Below, piece by piece: positions 42,417 through 51,423 of a stretch of DNA of 64,000 nt. Origin of the DNA: JAPLHP01 sp963720375. GTDB taxonomy: Bacteria > Chloroflexota > Dehalococcoidia > UBA2247 > RBG-13-53-26. The first letter of the stretch is position 1. Each line of letters opens with the position of its first letter. The stretch spans positions 1-64,000 of the forward strand of contig CAVRFM010000002.1 in assembly GCA_963720375.1 (NCBI GenBank), given 5' to 3'. The position numbers and the translations under genes were made by a program. A model generated the notes under the pieces. It did not search any database. It was not told the DNA's origin and saw only the letters and a program-made list of their open reading frames with translations.

Positions 42417-43784
42417 CTAAACCTCCTCCAGATTGTCCAGTGCGGCCTCTATCAGCTCATTGAGGGCAGGATGGATATGCATGCCGCTGGCTATGTAATC
42501 CGTATGGCCTCCGGCCGCCATGGCATTAGTCACTTCCTGAATGAGCTCGGGAGCAAAGGGGCCGATGATGTGAAACCCCAGTATCTTATGACTGTCCTTG
42601 TCCACTATAGCTTTGGCAAAGCCTTCTTCCTCCATCATAGCCTCACCTTTGGCTATACTGAAGTACCTGGCCCTGCCTACCAGAATCTTATGATCCTTTT
42701 TGGCCTTCTCTTCTGTCAGGCCGACCGACGCAATCTGAGGATGGGAATAGACGGCATGAGGTGTAACACTCAAGTCCACCTTCGTTTTGCTTCCATGCAG
42801 GGCATCATCCGCCACCAGCGCTGCCTGCCTGTTGGCCGCATGGGTGAACATCTGCAGGCCATTGACATCCCCCACCGCGAAGATGTTCTCCTTGCTGGTC
42901 TCCAGGTACTCATTGACCTTGATGAAACCCCTCTGATCCGTCTGCACCCCGGTGCTCTCCAGTTTGAGAAGATCAGCATTGGGCCTTCTGCCCACAGCCA
43001 TCAGTATCTTCTGCGCCGTGAATTCTCTCTTCTCCCCATCGCTGGTCTTCACCGCAACTGTAACCGCCCCACCACTGTTCTTCCCCACCCCCTCGACCAG
43101 TGCACCGGTGTGGACCTCCATGCGCCGGCTCAATTGCTTCTTCAGAAGCTCCGCTATCTCCGGTTCCTCTGCCAGCGTCAGTCTGTCTGCCATCTCCAGG
43201 ATGGTCACTTTGGTGCCCATGGCCGCAAAAAAATGCCCGTATTCGACGGCAATATACCCGCCGCCGATGATAATAAGGCTGTCCGGCTTCTCTTCGAGCT
43301 GAAGCACTGTCTCATTGGTCCAGCAGTCAACGCTTTCCACACCCTTTATGGGTGGGATGAAGGGCCGCGAGCCGGATGCAATAAAGACCTTCTCCCCCTT
43401 GATCTTCTGGCCATTTACTTCAATCGTATAGTCGGCCACAAAATGCCCTTCACCTTCGTAGAAATCGAGCTTCTTCGATTCGGCAATGCCTCGCCTTATA
43501 TAATCCTGGCTTTCTTTGACGCTTCCCCTCATCCGCTTCATTATGGCAGCGAAGTCTATTCCCTTTATCTCCGCCTCTATGCCCAGCTTCCGGGCCTCCT
43601 GTATTTCAACTGCCCTGTCCGCTGCGTAGATCAGCATTTTCGACGGTATGCAGCCCAGGTTAAGGCAGGTGCCCCCCAGAGGCCCTTTATCCACCAGAGC
43701 CACCTTCAGGCCATGGCCCACCGCCTCATCACTAATCATCGCTCCACACCCGGAGCCAATGACAACAAAATCATACTTCTTCAT
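42417..43784 (-). CDS. Dihydrolipoamide dehydrogenase-like FAD disulfide reductase
   Basis: The protein has 455 residues. FAD site IGSGCGAMISDEAVG, redox disulfide GGTCLNLGCIPSKML, NAD site IIIGGGYIAVEYGHFFAAMG, and C-terminal HIHPALNELIEAAL with the His-Glu pair. The N-terminal loop (GSGCGAMISDE) resembles mycothione-reductase-like and archaeal Lpd variants more than classic Lpd. No 2-oxoacid dehydrogenase or lipoyl gene is adjacent, so the disulfide substrate is unclear. It is the first gene of the minus-strand group with the MBL remnant and lipid kinase. Confidence 0.9.
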   Translation of the reverse strand: MKKYDFVVIGSGCGAMISDEAVGHGLKVALVDKGPLGGTCLNLGCIPSKMLIYAADRAVEIQEARKLGIEAEIKGIDFAAIMKRMRGSVKESQDYIRRGIAESKKLDFYEGEGHFVADYTIEVNGQKIKGEKVFIASGSRPFIPPIKGVESVDCWTNETVLQLEEKPDSLIIIGGGYIAVEYGHFFAAMGTKVTILEMADRLTLAEEPEIAELLKKQLSRRMEVHTGALVEGVGKNSGGAVTVAVKTSDGEKREFTAQKILMAVGRRPNADLLKLESTGVQTDQRGFIKVNEYLETSKENIFAVGDVNGLQMFTHAANRQAALVADDALHGSKTKVDLSVTPHAVYSHPQIASVGLTEEKAKKDHKILVGRARYFSIAKGEAMMEEEGFAKAIVDKDSHKILGFHIIGPFAPELIQEVTNAMAAGGHTDYIASGMHIHPALNELIEAALDNLEEV

Positions 43785-43888
43785 AATATGACCCCCTTCC
43801 GGTGAATATATCGGATATCCGTCTGGACCTGTATCCAGGTTGGTTCGATCATGATATCTCGTGTGATATAATGCGTCAAGGAGGTCTG

Positions 43889-44332
43889 ATGTTCAAGAAA
43901 GTACTGGTATGCCTGGATGGCTCCGGTCTCGCTGAGCAAATCCTGCCCTACGCCACAGAGCAGGCCCTGTGCTGCAGGAGCAAGTTGACGCTTCTCCAGG
44001 TGATCAACCTGCCCAGCACCGTCTCCGCTGGCATAGAAACAGTTCCCATGCCAGTGCCGCTGGACCAGGTTCAGAGAGAAGAGGCCGAGGCCAAATCCTA
44101 CCTGGAGCGAGTGGCACAGTCACTGCGGGGGAAGGGGCTGGAGGTCCAATGCATCACCTTGCTGGGATCACCGGGGGAATCCATAGTCAGCTACGCCGAT
44201 GAGAATGGCTTTGGCCTTGTTGCCCTGGCCACTCACGGTCGCAGCGGGCTGGGACGCCTGGTCTTTGGCAGTGTGGCCGACTTTGTAGTCAGAAGGTCAG
44301 GACTGCCCATCATGCTGATAAAGCCGAAGTAG
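43889..44332 (+). CDS. Universal stress protein, single domain
   Basis: A 147-residue UspA-type protein: MFKKVLVCLDGSGLAEQIL at the start and the ATP-binding pattern ATHGRSGLGRLVFGSVADFVV near the end (G-x2-G-x9-G-S). AAGGAGG at 43878-43884 fits ATG 43889. TGATATAAT at 43864-43872 is an extended -10 box, but the implied transcript start would fall at the ribosome-binding site, so it may be coincidental. The gene converges with the two-domain Usp gene. Confidence 0.92.
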   Translation: MFKKVLVCLDGSGLAEQILPYATEQALCCRSKLTLLQVINLPSTVSAGIETVPMPVPLDQVQREEAEAKSYLERVAQSLRGKGLEVQCITLLGSPGESIVSYADENGFGLVALATHGRSGLGRLVFGSVADFVVRRSGLPIMLIKPK

Positions 44333-44426
44333 ACCAGAGCACAGTTCTACCTCAGCCAACACCGAACGATACCGGCTCCACAAAAGCAGCCACAACCAAT
44401 ATGCATGCAAACTAAGTCCCCTATGA

Positions 44427-45407
44427 TCAAACAGGGGGCAGGTTTCGAATGGCCGAAACAAGCCGTGAAGCTGTGCCACCGGTCGAAGGCGGCCTTACCA
44501 GAAATATGGGACTGGAAGTACCAAGAAGAACCTTTTCCGCCACACTGCCGTAGGCCCATCGACTGATCCCCGATCGCCCGTGTGTCGCCATGACTACGAG
44601 ATCAAAGCGGTTTTTATTGTCATACTCGATGATCCTATCAGCAGTCTGACCCTCAAGTACCACCGAACTTGCTCCTGCTCCAATCCCTTCAAACCGCTTC
44701 TCTATCTTGCTCAGGTATTTCTCGGCAGATTGCCTGGACTTGACCATGTGTTCCTCAGTCAGCTTCCCCCAGTTCAAAGATGCTTCCGGCGCGGTGACAG
44801 GCGGCAATACCAGGGGTTCACAAACCCTGACCAGGACCACTTCCACCGGCTCAGCGCTCCGCTGCTTCGCCAGCGCTTCCACATGGGGCAGCACCAGTTC
44901 GGCCAATTCGGACCCATCCAGGGGAACCAGGAACCTGAGCCGCTCGCTATAGACAACCTCTTTAGCAGCCTTTGCCCGCACCAGCCAGACAGGCACAACT
45001 GATGCGCGGAGAACTTTATCAGCCACACTGCCCAGAAGCCAGCGCTTGATCCCTGACCAGCCATGAGTGGCCATGAGTATCAAGTCCACTTCATGTTCAC
45101 CAGCATAGCGCAGGATTTCATCAGCCGGATAGCCTGCAACCACCTCGCCCCGTACCTTTATGGCTTTACCTTTCCGGCTCAGCCCGAACTTCTTCTGAAC
45201 CTCTGCCAACCCAAGCTTCACCATCTCCACTGCATGCTCAACATAGGCTTGATGCAGGGGCATTGACTCAGAAGCCCCCGGACTGGCAACATGAAGGAGA
45301 ATCACCTCCAAGTCCATTCTGCCGGCCAGCTCCTTGGCATAGACAAGAGTTACCTCGGCCAGCTCCGATCCATCCAGAGGGACAAGCATTTTCTTATACA
45401 TTTTCAC
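44427..45407 (-). CDS. Universal stress protein, two tandem Usp domains
   Basis: The 326-residue protein contains domain 1 (about 1-150) with LVPLDGSELAEVTLVYA and ATHGWSGIKRWLLGSVADKV, and domain 2 (about 155-310) with LVPLDGSELAELVLPHV and ATHGRSGISRWAYGSVAEKVL. Both repeat the nucleotide-binding loop, though in domain 1 it is less regular. Tandem Usp proteins bind ATP and respond to stress. It is convergent with the single-domain Usp gene. Confidence 0.92.
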   Translation of the reverse strand: MKMYKKMLVPLDGSELAEVTLVYAKELAGRMDLEVILLHVASPGASESMPLHQAYVEHAVEMVKLGLAEVQKKFGLSRKGKAIKVRGEVVAGYPADEILRYAGEHEVDLILMATHGWSGIKRWLLGSVADKVLRASVVPVWLVRAKAAKEVVYSERLRFLVPLDGSELAELVLPHVEALAKQRSAEPVEVVLVRVCEPLVLPPVTAPEASLNWGKLTEEHMVKSRQSAEKYLSKIEKRFEGIGAGASSVVLEGQTADRIIEYDNKNRFDLVVMATHGRSGISRWAYGSVAEKVLLGTSSPIFLVRPPSTGGTASRLVSAIRNLPPV

Positions 45408-45592
45408 ACCCCCTAATTATGTCCTCGATGATACATTATTGCCGAGCCAGAATCAATGCCGGTACCAGGTAGCTTCTCTTCTCACAGCCCTTGACGGCCA
45501 ACAAGCGTGGGCCTTAACATGACCCCGATGGGGATACAATTGGCCGGGACAGAGCGCCACCATGCCGGAACTAATTGAGGAGAAGGCGTTTT

Positions 45593-46201
45593 TTGGATTC
45601 AGAATATCCTCTGGAAAAGACAGGCTTCAGCGACTGCCTGGTAAAATGCAACAGGCTTGACCAGCTGGGTTTTGAGCAGTGGGCCTTCCATCCCGGAATG
45701 CTATTCCATTCCGGCAACAGGTGGTGGGATAAGGAGAGCAAGCGCGATCGACCTCACGAAGGGTTGGATTTATGCTTCTACGGAGACAAACAGGGGCAGT
45801 ACCACAGCATTGATGACAAAACAAGGATTCCGGTGATGTATGACGGTGAAATCATCAAAATCGACGATGATTTCTTAGGCCAGTCCATATATGTCGGCCA
45901 TAGCGTCTACGACAGCGCCGGTAACCGGCTGCACACCATCTATGGCCATACCAGACCCTATGATAGTGTGCATCAAGGCAAAACCCTCAATGAAGGCGAG
46001 ATCATCGCCAGCATCGCCGCTAGCAAGAAGAGAACGGCCAGGATTCCTCCGCATCTGCATCTCTCTGTCGCCTGGATACCACAGTCTCTCCCTTATGAAA
46101 AGCTCAACTGGGATGCCATCGGCACTCCCGGCAGCATAACTCTCCTTGATCCCCTGAAGGTCATCGGCTGCAGATATACAATCCTGAAACCTGCTACGTA
46201 G
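45593..46201 (+). CDS. M23/LytM-like peptidase-domain protein
   Basis: About 202 residues. The LytM zinc-site pattern is present: HEGLDLCFYGD (His and Asp of HxxxD), GHTRPYD and HLHLS (HxH). There is no obvious signal peptide, so secretion is not shown. The best start is TTG 45593 (MDSEYPLEK) with GAGGAGAAGG upstream; the TTG at 45575 lies at the edge of that site. Its job may be cell-wall or peptide cleavage, or the fold may be used otherwise. It stands alone, divergent from the two-domain Usp gene. Confidence 0.75.
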   Translation: MDSEYPLEKTGFSDCLVKCNRLDQLGFEQWAFHPGMLFHSGNRWWDKESKRDRPHEGLDLCFYGDKQGQYHSIDDKTRIPVMYDGEIIKIDDDFLGQSIYVGHSVYDSAGNRLHTIYGHTRPYDSVHQGKTLNEGEIIASIAASKKRTARIPPHLHLSVAWIPQSLPYEKLNWDAIGTPGSITLLDPLKVIGCRYTILKPAT

Positions 46202-46264
46202 ATTACAGCGGGAGTCCAGAAGCTAGTCGAAGAGCGTTCTGCAATTCATCAATTAGAGGGCAAT

Positions 46265-47461
46265 CTATCCGAGAACACCGGCCAGGGAAGGTTCTTGTTG
46301 AGGCAGGTCATCATCGAGTTGAGGCAAGAAACAGGCCTGTTTCTCGGTGGCGAGCATACCCTGAAACCATATGAAGGAGGCCGCCCGTCCGGTAACCACC
46401 CGCATCTTCTTCAGTTGATCCAGTGAGAAAATGCTATATTCCCGGCGTGCTTCAACTATCCTCTTGGCCGACACGGGACCGATTCCGGGAACACGGAGCA
46501 GTTCTTCGTAACTGGCCCTGTTGACATCCACAGGGAAAAGCCAGGGCTGCTTCTGGGCAATGGTCAACTTGGGGTCTTTAGTCAAGGGCAGATTGCTCTT
46601 CTCTCCCAAAGCCAACTCCACCTCCTGTGGAGAAAAGCCGTAGACCCTGAGCAGCCAGTCTGTCTGATAGAGCCGGTGCTCCCGCAGCGGAGGAGTGGGG
46701 CAAAGCCCTTCCAGTGGCGATTCCGGTATCGGCTGAAAAGCACTGAAATAGATTCTCCTCAATTCGATCTCACGGTAGAGAGCTGCGGCAGTCTGCAAGA
46801 TGTCCCGGTCCGTCTCACCAGCCGCCCCAACCACAAACTGGGTTGTCTGCCCGGATGGCACCAGCCCTTCATTAGAGTCCATAATCTGCTTCGCCCAGCG
46901 CATACGCTCCAGGATATCCCGGTAGAGGTCCTTCTTAGAGCTCAGCTTGGACAGATGCCGCGCAGTCGGCGCCTCTACATTCAATGAGACGCGATTCGCC
47001 AGCTTGCAGCCTTCCTCAATGCAATCGAAGGGAGCCCCCGGCAGAATCTTCAGGTGCACATAGCCATTAAACTCGTATTTCTGGCGCAGGATCTCCACAG
47101 TCTTTACCATGGACTCCATGGTTCGGGAGGGGTTCCCCGCAATGCCGGAGCTCAGAAACAAACCCTGCACCAGCCTCTTCCTGTGGAGCTCCATAAACAG
47201 TTTGGCCAGCTCTTCGGGGTGAAAGGAGAAACGCGGCTTGTCCCGACCGATCTGGTTGACACAGTAAGCACAATCATTGGTGCAGACATTGGTCAGGAGC
47301 ACCTTGAAGAGACATACCGATCCTCCGCCAGGGAGAGACGCCCGATATATGAAACGCATTGGAGAGGGATTCGCAGAGCGTAGATGCCCCGGGCCGCTAT
47401 AGCCGCAGACGTCGAACCGGGCATCTGCAGCCAGCATATCCAGTTTTTGCAGAACGTCCAT
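46265..47461 (-). CDS. Radical SAM protein with C-terminal helix-hairpin-helix (putative DNA modification/repair)
   Basis: The protein has 398 residues. A radical SAM core has C-x3-C-x2-C in LLTNVCTNDCAYCVNQ. A C-terminal helix-hairpin-helix region reads LLRVPGIGPVSAKRIVEARR. This pairing belongs to a family annotated as putative DNA modification/repair radical SAM proteins, distantly like spore photoproduct lyase. The usual partner gene (DUF4130-type, UDG-like) is not adjacent here. It is followed by two small membrane-protein genes upstream on the same strand. Confidence 0.88.
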   Translation of the reverse strand: MDVLQKLDMLAADARFDVCGYSGPGHLRSANPSPMRFIYRASLPGGGSVCLFKVLLTNVCTNDCAYCVNQIGRDKPRFSFHPEELAKLFMELHRKRLVQGLFLSSGIAGNPSRTMESMVKTVEILRQKYEFNGYVHLKILPGAPFDCIEEGCKLANRVSLNVEAPTARHLSKLSSKKDLYRDILERMRWAKQIMDSNEGLVPSGQTTQFVVGAAGETDRDILQTAAALYREIELRRIYFSAFQPIPESPLEGLCPTPPLREHRLYQTDWLLRVYGFSPQEVELALGEKSNLPLTKDPKLTIAQKQPWLFPVDVNRASYEELLRVPGIGPVSAKRIVEARREYSIFSLDQLKKMRVVTGRAASFIWFQGMLATEKQACFLPQLDDDLPQQEPSLAGVLG

Positions 47462-47467
47462 CTTCCC

Positions 47468-47917
47468 TCACGCCTCCATTCGCTGCCCAAACCCGAGCAG
47501 GAAACCGCCGAGGATCTCAGGCACAATGCACACCTGAAAAGCCGTGATCTGCAGACCCATGATCATGTAGTCGCCGCTATAGTCATAAGGCGCATGGCCC
47601 CAGTACCCTGTGGAGGAGATACCAATGGCCAAGCCAATGGCCGACACTCCCAGAAAGCACCCCACCAAAGCAATGAGAGCGCCCAGTCCGATGGAGAAAC
47701 GGCGCAACAGGCCCATCCCGCCTTCCGTTCCTACCATAAGGTTCCTGCCGATCAGGAAGCCTCCGCATAACGCCGAGACGACACCGATGATAGTAAGCAG
47801 GATAAAAGCCGCCGGATTTGCCCAATAGATGTCCTGGTAGCCCCGGATAAAGAGAAGTCCTCCGAGCAAGACCGCCAGCAGACCTAGCACAAAGCCCCAA
47901 TAAATCCCCTTGATCAT
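47468..47917 (-). CDS. Small multi-span membrane protein
   Basis: The 149-residue protein has four hydrophobic segments: YWGFVLGLLAVLLGGLLFI, FILLTIIGVVSALCGGFLIG, then GALIALVGCFLGVSAIGLAI and the C-terminal ILGGFLLGFG. The first is a typical signal anchor. I do not recognise a family. It lies 6 nt upstream of the radical SAM/HhH gene and is probably co-transcribed with it. Confidence 0.75.
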   Translation of the reverse strand: MIKGIYWGFVLGLLAVLLGGLLFIRGYQDIYWANPAAFILLTIIGVVSALCGGFLIGRNLMVGTEGGMGLLRRFSIGLGALIALVGCFLGVSAIGLAIGISSTGYWGHAPYDYSGDYMIMGLQITAFQVCIVPEILGGFLLGFGQRMEA

Positions 47918-48026
47918 GATATCTACCTTCCCAGCATCCCTTTCTCCAGTGTGGAATAGGACTGGGAATAGAAGATGATCCGGTCTTGGCCACCTGCTAC
48001 CGTAGATATACTACATCCGCAGTCGT

Positions 48027-48422
48027 CTAATTCGTGTCAGATCTCTTCCCCGCGGCAAGGGCCAGAGCACCTCCTATAATCAGGGAGAGTAGCGGTACTG
48101 GAAAGTAAATGACAGGACCCGCAAACGGATGTTCTGGGAACATCAAGGCCAGATTGATTTGACTCACGCTGGCAGTTTCCTTATAGGAAGCGAAGCCAAC
48201 GGAGATAGCCGCTGCACCAGCCAAAAGTAGTATGCCTCCTCCCAGACCTGGATTCATGCGCACCAGCGCAGCACCGATAATAGCCACTGCCCCGATTGCA
48301 ATGAGCGCGATAACCCACCATTGAGCAGAGTCAGCACCAGTGTGAACAATAGCTCCCATACCACCACCCACAAAATAGGTTATCCCTCCGATAAGCCCCA
48401 GCACCATTGCTGCTATTACCAT
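48027..48422 (-). CDS. Small multi-span membrane protein
   Basis: This 131-residue protein has four hydrophobic helices: MVIAAMVLGLIGGITYFVGG, then WWVIALIAIGAVAIIGAALV, ILLLAGAAAISVGFASY and a final segment of VPLLSLIIGGALALAAG. The short basic tail is KRSDTN. No family is recognised. It is the first of the two membrane-protein genes ahead of the radical SAM/HhH gene, with 109 nt between them. Confidence 0.7.
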   Translation of the reverse strand: MVIAAMVLGLIGGITYFVGGGMGAIVHTGADSAQWWVIALIAIGAVAIIGAALVRMNPGLGGGILLLAGAAAISVGFASYKETASVSQINLALMFPEHPFAGPVIYFPVPLLSLIIGGALALAAGKRSDTN

Positions 48423-48573
48423 CCCGCCTCCTTTTTTATTTCTGTCTTGGTCATTGTATCACGACAGCTATCATCTCTCCAGCCTGACACAGGGAGTCCG
48501 GCTTTACGGAATAGAGACATCAGGCTGGATTCTACTTCTTTCGAAAGCACGCCCGGGCCTTCCTGATTATCCT

Positions 48574-48834
48574 TCAGCCTCCCCCCTCAGCTTCCTTCTC
48601 CATCTTGTCCAGTCTGGTATAGTAGTCCGGAAGTTCATTGAGGTGTGCCAGTGCGATCTTCCCCGTCATAATCGGGTCGTCATTCGTCACATTGGTATGG
48701 GGATCAACCAGCCCGTGCTCCAGCTCCACATCCAGCCCCATCCGGAACTGTTCTACATCGTACTTGCTCCACTTAATGCCCAGCTTCTCGCCAATCTCCT
48801 TGGCCTCCGTGGCCGTGAAACGCTTTTTAGCTAT
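48574..48834 (-). CDS. DUF5661-like small protein with an apparent ATA start
   Basis: The 86-residue frame reads AKKRFTATEAKEIGEKLGI, then WSKYDVEQFRMGLDVELEHG, then TNDDPIMTGKIALAHLNE and PDYYTRLDKME. This is the pattern of the DUF5661 family, whose members usually begin with M-x-K-[KR]-F. Here the codon that should be ATG is ATA (48832-48834), and GGAGGTGAAGC sits at the right distance before it. The next in-frame ATG would remove a third of the conserved region. Either ATA initiates, the base is a sequencing error, or the gene is newly damaged. Confidence 0.65.
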   Translation of the reverse strand: MAKKRFTATEAKEIGEKLGIKWSKYDVEQFRMGLDVELEHGLVDPHTNVTNDDPIMTGKIALAHLNELPDYYTRLDKMEKEAEGGG

Positions 48835-49025
48835 GCTTCACCTCCGAATAATAACATCAGGTGTGATTATATCCCTTTTCTGAGAACCCTGCCTCCATTT
48901 TGTGAGCGAGGTTCCGCTCGGTTAAGGTTGATAAACCCTATAAGTACAAAGGCAAATTTGACAGCGACCAACCGGGACCGAACAGAACCAAGCAGGTGGG
49001 CCATCTGGGTTAGATTGGACTCAGG

Positions 49026-50048
49026 TCAGCAGATGCGGGGCAGAGGGTCTCCCACCAGCATATCAACGATCCGCGATGCGCCAAGCTGGGTCTTCATCAC
49101 TACTCTGCCGGGATGCTCCGCCTGCACTTCCCCAATAAGAGCCGCCTCTCTGCCATAGGTGTTTCGGCGCATCTTCTTCAGGACTGCCTCTGCATCCTCA
49201 GGGGCGACTATGGCCACCAGCTTGCCCTCGTTAGCGATGTAAAGCGGATCGAGGCCCAGCATCTCGCAGGCACCACGCACTTCCTCCCGAACCGGTATCT
49301 TCTCTTCTTCGATCCTGATGCTCACCTTCGACTGAGACGCGATCTCATTCAGTGTGGTAGCCAGCCCGCCTCTGGTGGGATCACGCATGGCGTGAATTCG
49401 AGGGCTGGCTTTGATCATCTCCGCCACCAGCCTGTTGAGAGGGGCACAATCGCTCTTGAGCCGCGTGGAGAAGCTCAGTCCTTCCCGCTGGCTGAGCACA
49501 GCGATGCCGTGATCGCCTATAGTGCCGCTCAAAATCACCTTGTCCCCCGGCCTGGCATTGGAACCTGATATGTCCACCCCTTCCGGAACCAGGCCTACTC
49601 CAGCCGTATTGATGAAGAGCTTGTCGGCGCTGCCCCGATTGACTACCTTGGTGTCCCCGGTAACGATCTGCACTCCAGCTTCCCTGGCTGCCATCTGCAC
49701 CGAGCCGACTATCCGTGCCAGATCCTCCTGGAGAAGCCCTTCCTCGATAATAAAAGCCAGGCTCAGATAGAGCGGCACCGCCCCAACCATAGCCAGGTCA
49801 TTTACTGTGCCGCACACCGCCAGCCTGCCAATATCACCGCCGGGGAAGAAGATGGGATTGACCACATAGCTATCGGTGGTGAAGGCCAGCCTTCCTTCGA
49901 AGTCAAAGACAGCCGAGTCATCCAGTCTGGCCAGCAGAGGATTGGAAAGAGCCTGAAGGAATGTCTTCTCGATCAGCTCGCGGGCCAGCTTCCCGCCACT
50001 GCCGTGGGCCAGGATGATCTTGTCACTCACCGGCAGCTCCATAAACAT
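49026..50048 (-). CDS. hypE: Hydrogenase maturation protein HypE
   Basis: About 340 residues of the PurM-like ATP-binding fold: LAHGSGGKLARELIEKTF near the start, DDSAVFDFEGRLAFTTDSYVV, and VNDLAMVGAVP. It ends in PRIC, the C-terminal cysteine that HypE carbamoylates and dehydrates to a cyanide ligand for [NiFe]-hydrogenase. Starts at 50048 or 50042 are likely; an earlier ATG at 50123 would overlap hypD deeply. It follows hypD directly with a roughly 25-nt overlap. Confidence 0.93.
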   Translation of the reverse strand: MFMELPVSDKIILAHGSGGKLARELIEKTFLQALSNPLLARLDDSAVFDFEGRLAFTTDSYVVNPIFFPGGDIGRLAVCGTVNDLAMVGAVPLYLSLAFIIEEGLLQEDLARIVGSVQMAAREAGVQIVTGDTKVVNRGSADKLFINTAGVGLVPEGVDISGSNARPGDKVILSGTIGDHGIAVLSQREGLSFSTRLKSDCAPLNRLVAEMIKASPRIHAMRDPTRGGLATTLNEIASQSKVSIRIEEEKIPVREEVRGACEMLGLDPLYIANEGKLVAIVAPEDAEAVLKKMRRNTYGREAALIGEVQAEHPGRVVMKTQLGASRIVDMLVGDPLPRIC

Positions 50049-51114
50049 AGTAGGCGGCACAGCTTCCCTCAGAGGAGACCATGCATGGCCCCACCGGACT
50101 GGCCGGAGTACAAACGGTGCCAAACAGCTTGCAGTCCCGGGGCGTCTTCACCGCCCGGAGTACCTCACCGCAAATGCAGCCCTTTGGCTCGAACGTAGGG
50201 CCGGGATCAAACTCGAAAGCCAGCTCAGCATCAAAGCGCTGATATGCCTTGCTCAGCCTGAGGCCGCTATCAGGTACCAGGCCCATACCCCGCCACCGGG
50301 CAGAGCAGGGTTCAAATACCCGATACATCAACTCTAAAGCCCGCTGATTTCCCTCCGGACCCACCCCCCGCCGGTAGGCGATTTCAACCTTCGACTCCGC
50401 CCGCTCGATCTGCAGCACCAGCATATAGACACACTGGAGGATATCCAGAGGCTCAAATCCGGAGACCACACAGGGTATGCCATAGTCACGGGCTATGAAC
50501 TCCCATGACATGGAGCCCACGATAGCACTCACATGCCCGGGACATATCAGGCCACTGACCTTGACCTCTCCCGAATCAAGGAGCGCTTTTATTACCGGAG
50601 GGCAGAGTTTATGTAAAGAAATAACGTAGTAATTCCGCATTCCCTCTTGCTCAGCCTGAAGAACCGAGGCAGCGACAGTCGGAGCCGTTGTCTCGAAACC
50701 GATCCCCAGAAAGATCACTGATTTCGACGGGTTCTCTCTGGCGATCTGCAAGGCATCCAGCGTGGAGTAGACAATGCGGACATCAGCCCCATCGGCTTTG
50801 ACTTCCTGCAGGCTGGAACGGCTGCCGGGAACCCTGATCATGTCCCCAAAGGTGGTCAGGATCACGCCCGGAATCCGGGCCAGGGCAATGGCCTTGTCGA
50901 TATCAGCATTATCAGTGACGCACACAGGGCAGCCGGGGCCGGAGAGCATCTCGATGGTGGCAGGAAGGAGCTGGCGGATGCCGTGCTTCATGATGGCTAC
51001 AGTGTGTCCGCCGCAGAACTCCATCAGGCGGGCTCTTTTGGTGGAGTGCTGCTGAATGCTGCGGATGAGCCCCTGGGCTAATTCAGAGCGCCGAAATTCA
51101 TCAACAAACTTCAT
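50023..51114 (-). CDS. hypD: Hydrogenase maturation protein HypD
   Basis: The 363-residue protein has the family motifs CGGHTVAIMKHG, LSGPGCPVCVT and GFETTAPT with the [4Fe-4S] region near the C-terminal end (CICGEVLRAVK). HypD and HypC assemble the Fe(CN)2CO unit. The start overlaps the hypC stop by 4 nt, and its end overlaps hypE. Confidence 0.95.
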   Translation of the reverse strand: MKFVDEFRRSELAQGLIRSIQQHSTKRARLMEFCGGHTVAIMKHGIRQLLPATIEMLSGPGCPVCVTDNADIDKAIALARIPGVILTTFGDMIRVPGSRSSLQEVKADGADVRIVYSTLDALQIARENPSKSVIFLGIGFETTAPTVAASVLQAEQEGMRNYYVISLHKLCPPVIKALLDSGEVKVSGLICPGHVSAIVGSMSWEFIARDYGIPCVVSGFEPLDILQCVYMLVLQIERAESKVEIAYRRGVGPEGNQRALELMYRVFEPCSARWRGMGLVPDSGLRLSKAYQRFDAELAFEFDPGPTFEPKGCICGEVLRAVKTPRDCKLFGTVCTPASPVGPCMVSSEGSCAAYYVYGAAGE

Positions 51115-51347
51115 GCTTCTTCCTCATCCGCTGCGCCTCGCGCCATCTCTTCCAGAAGCCTCAGGGTTTCCTCAGCCTCTTCCTGATTGACGACATTGAT
51201 GGCATAGCCGGTATGCAGTAAAACATAATCGCCTACCCTGGCTTCAGGGGTAAGCAACAGGCTGGCTTGCCGGCTGACGCCTCCGATCTCAACTTCGGCC
51301 ACGCTGCCATCAATGGATTTGACTAACGCCGGTATGGCAAGACACAT
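51111..51347 (-). CDS. hypC: Hydrogenase maturation chaperone HypC
   Basis: A 78-residue HypC/HupF protein. It starts MCLAIPALVKS, with Cys2 as the residue that contacts HypD and the hydrogenase large subunit. The GDYVLLHTGYAI segment is the usual second landmark. It overlaps hypD by 4 nt and lies 76 nt downstream of hypF. Confidence 0.95.
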   Translation of the reverse strand: MCLAIPALVKSIDGSVAEVEIGGVSRQASLLLTPEARVGDYVLLHTGYAINVVNQEEAEETLRLLEEMARGAADEEEA

Positions 51348-51423
51348 GATTATCTCGCTTCAGTTCCCTCTTCATATATTACGCTTATCGTGAGTGCCAA
51401 GTCCATCGTCAACGAGCACGTGA

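Noticed and set aside
42471..43805. Long open frame opposite the dihydrolipoamide dehydrogenase-like gene
   Set aside because: It is the mirror of a well-conserved gene with motifs and good start; its own product has no recognisable domain and has odd composition.
48900..49020. Short plus-strand frame reading KVDKPYKYKGKFDSDQPG and ending in a stop
   Set aside because: It looks peptide-like, but it has no start codon or ribosome-binding site and only about 33 codons between stops. Possibly a remnant, not enough to call.
49026..50048. Possibility that the HypE-like gene is SelD (selenophosphate synthetase)
   Set aside because: Both share the PurM-type fold, but the C-terminal PRIC and position next to hypD, hypC and hypF identify HypE.
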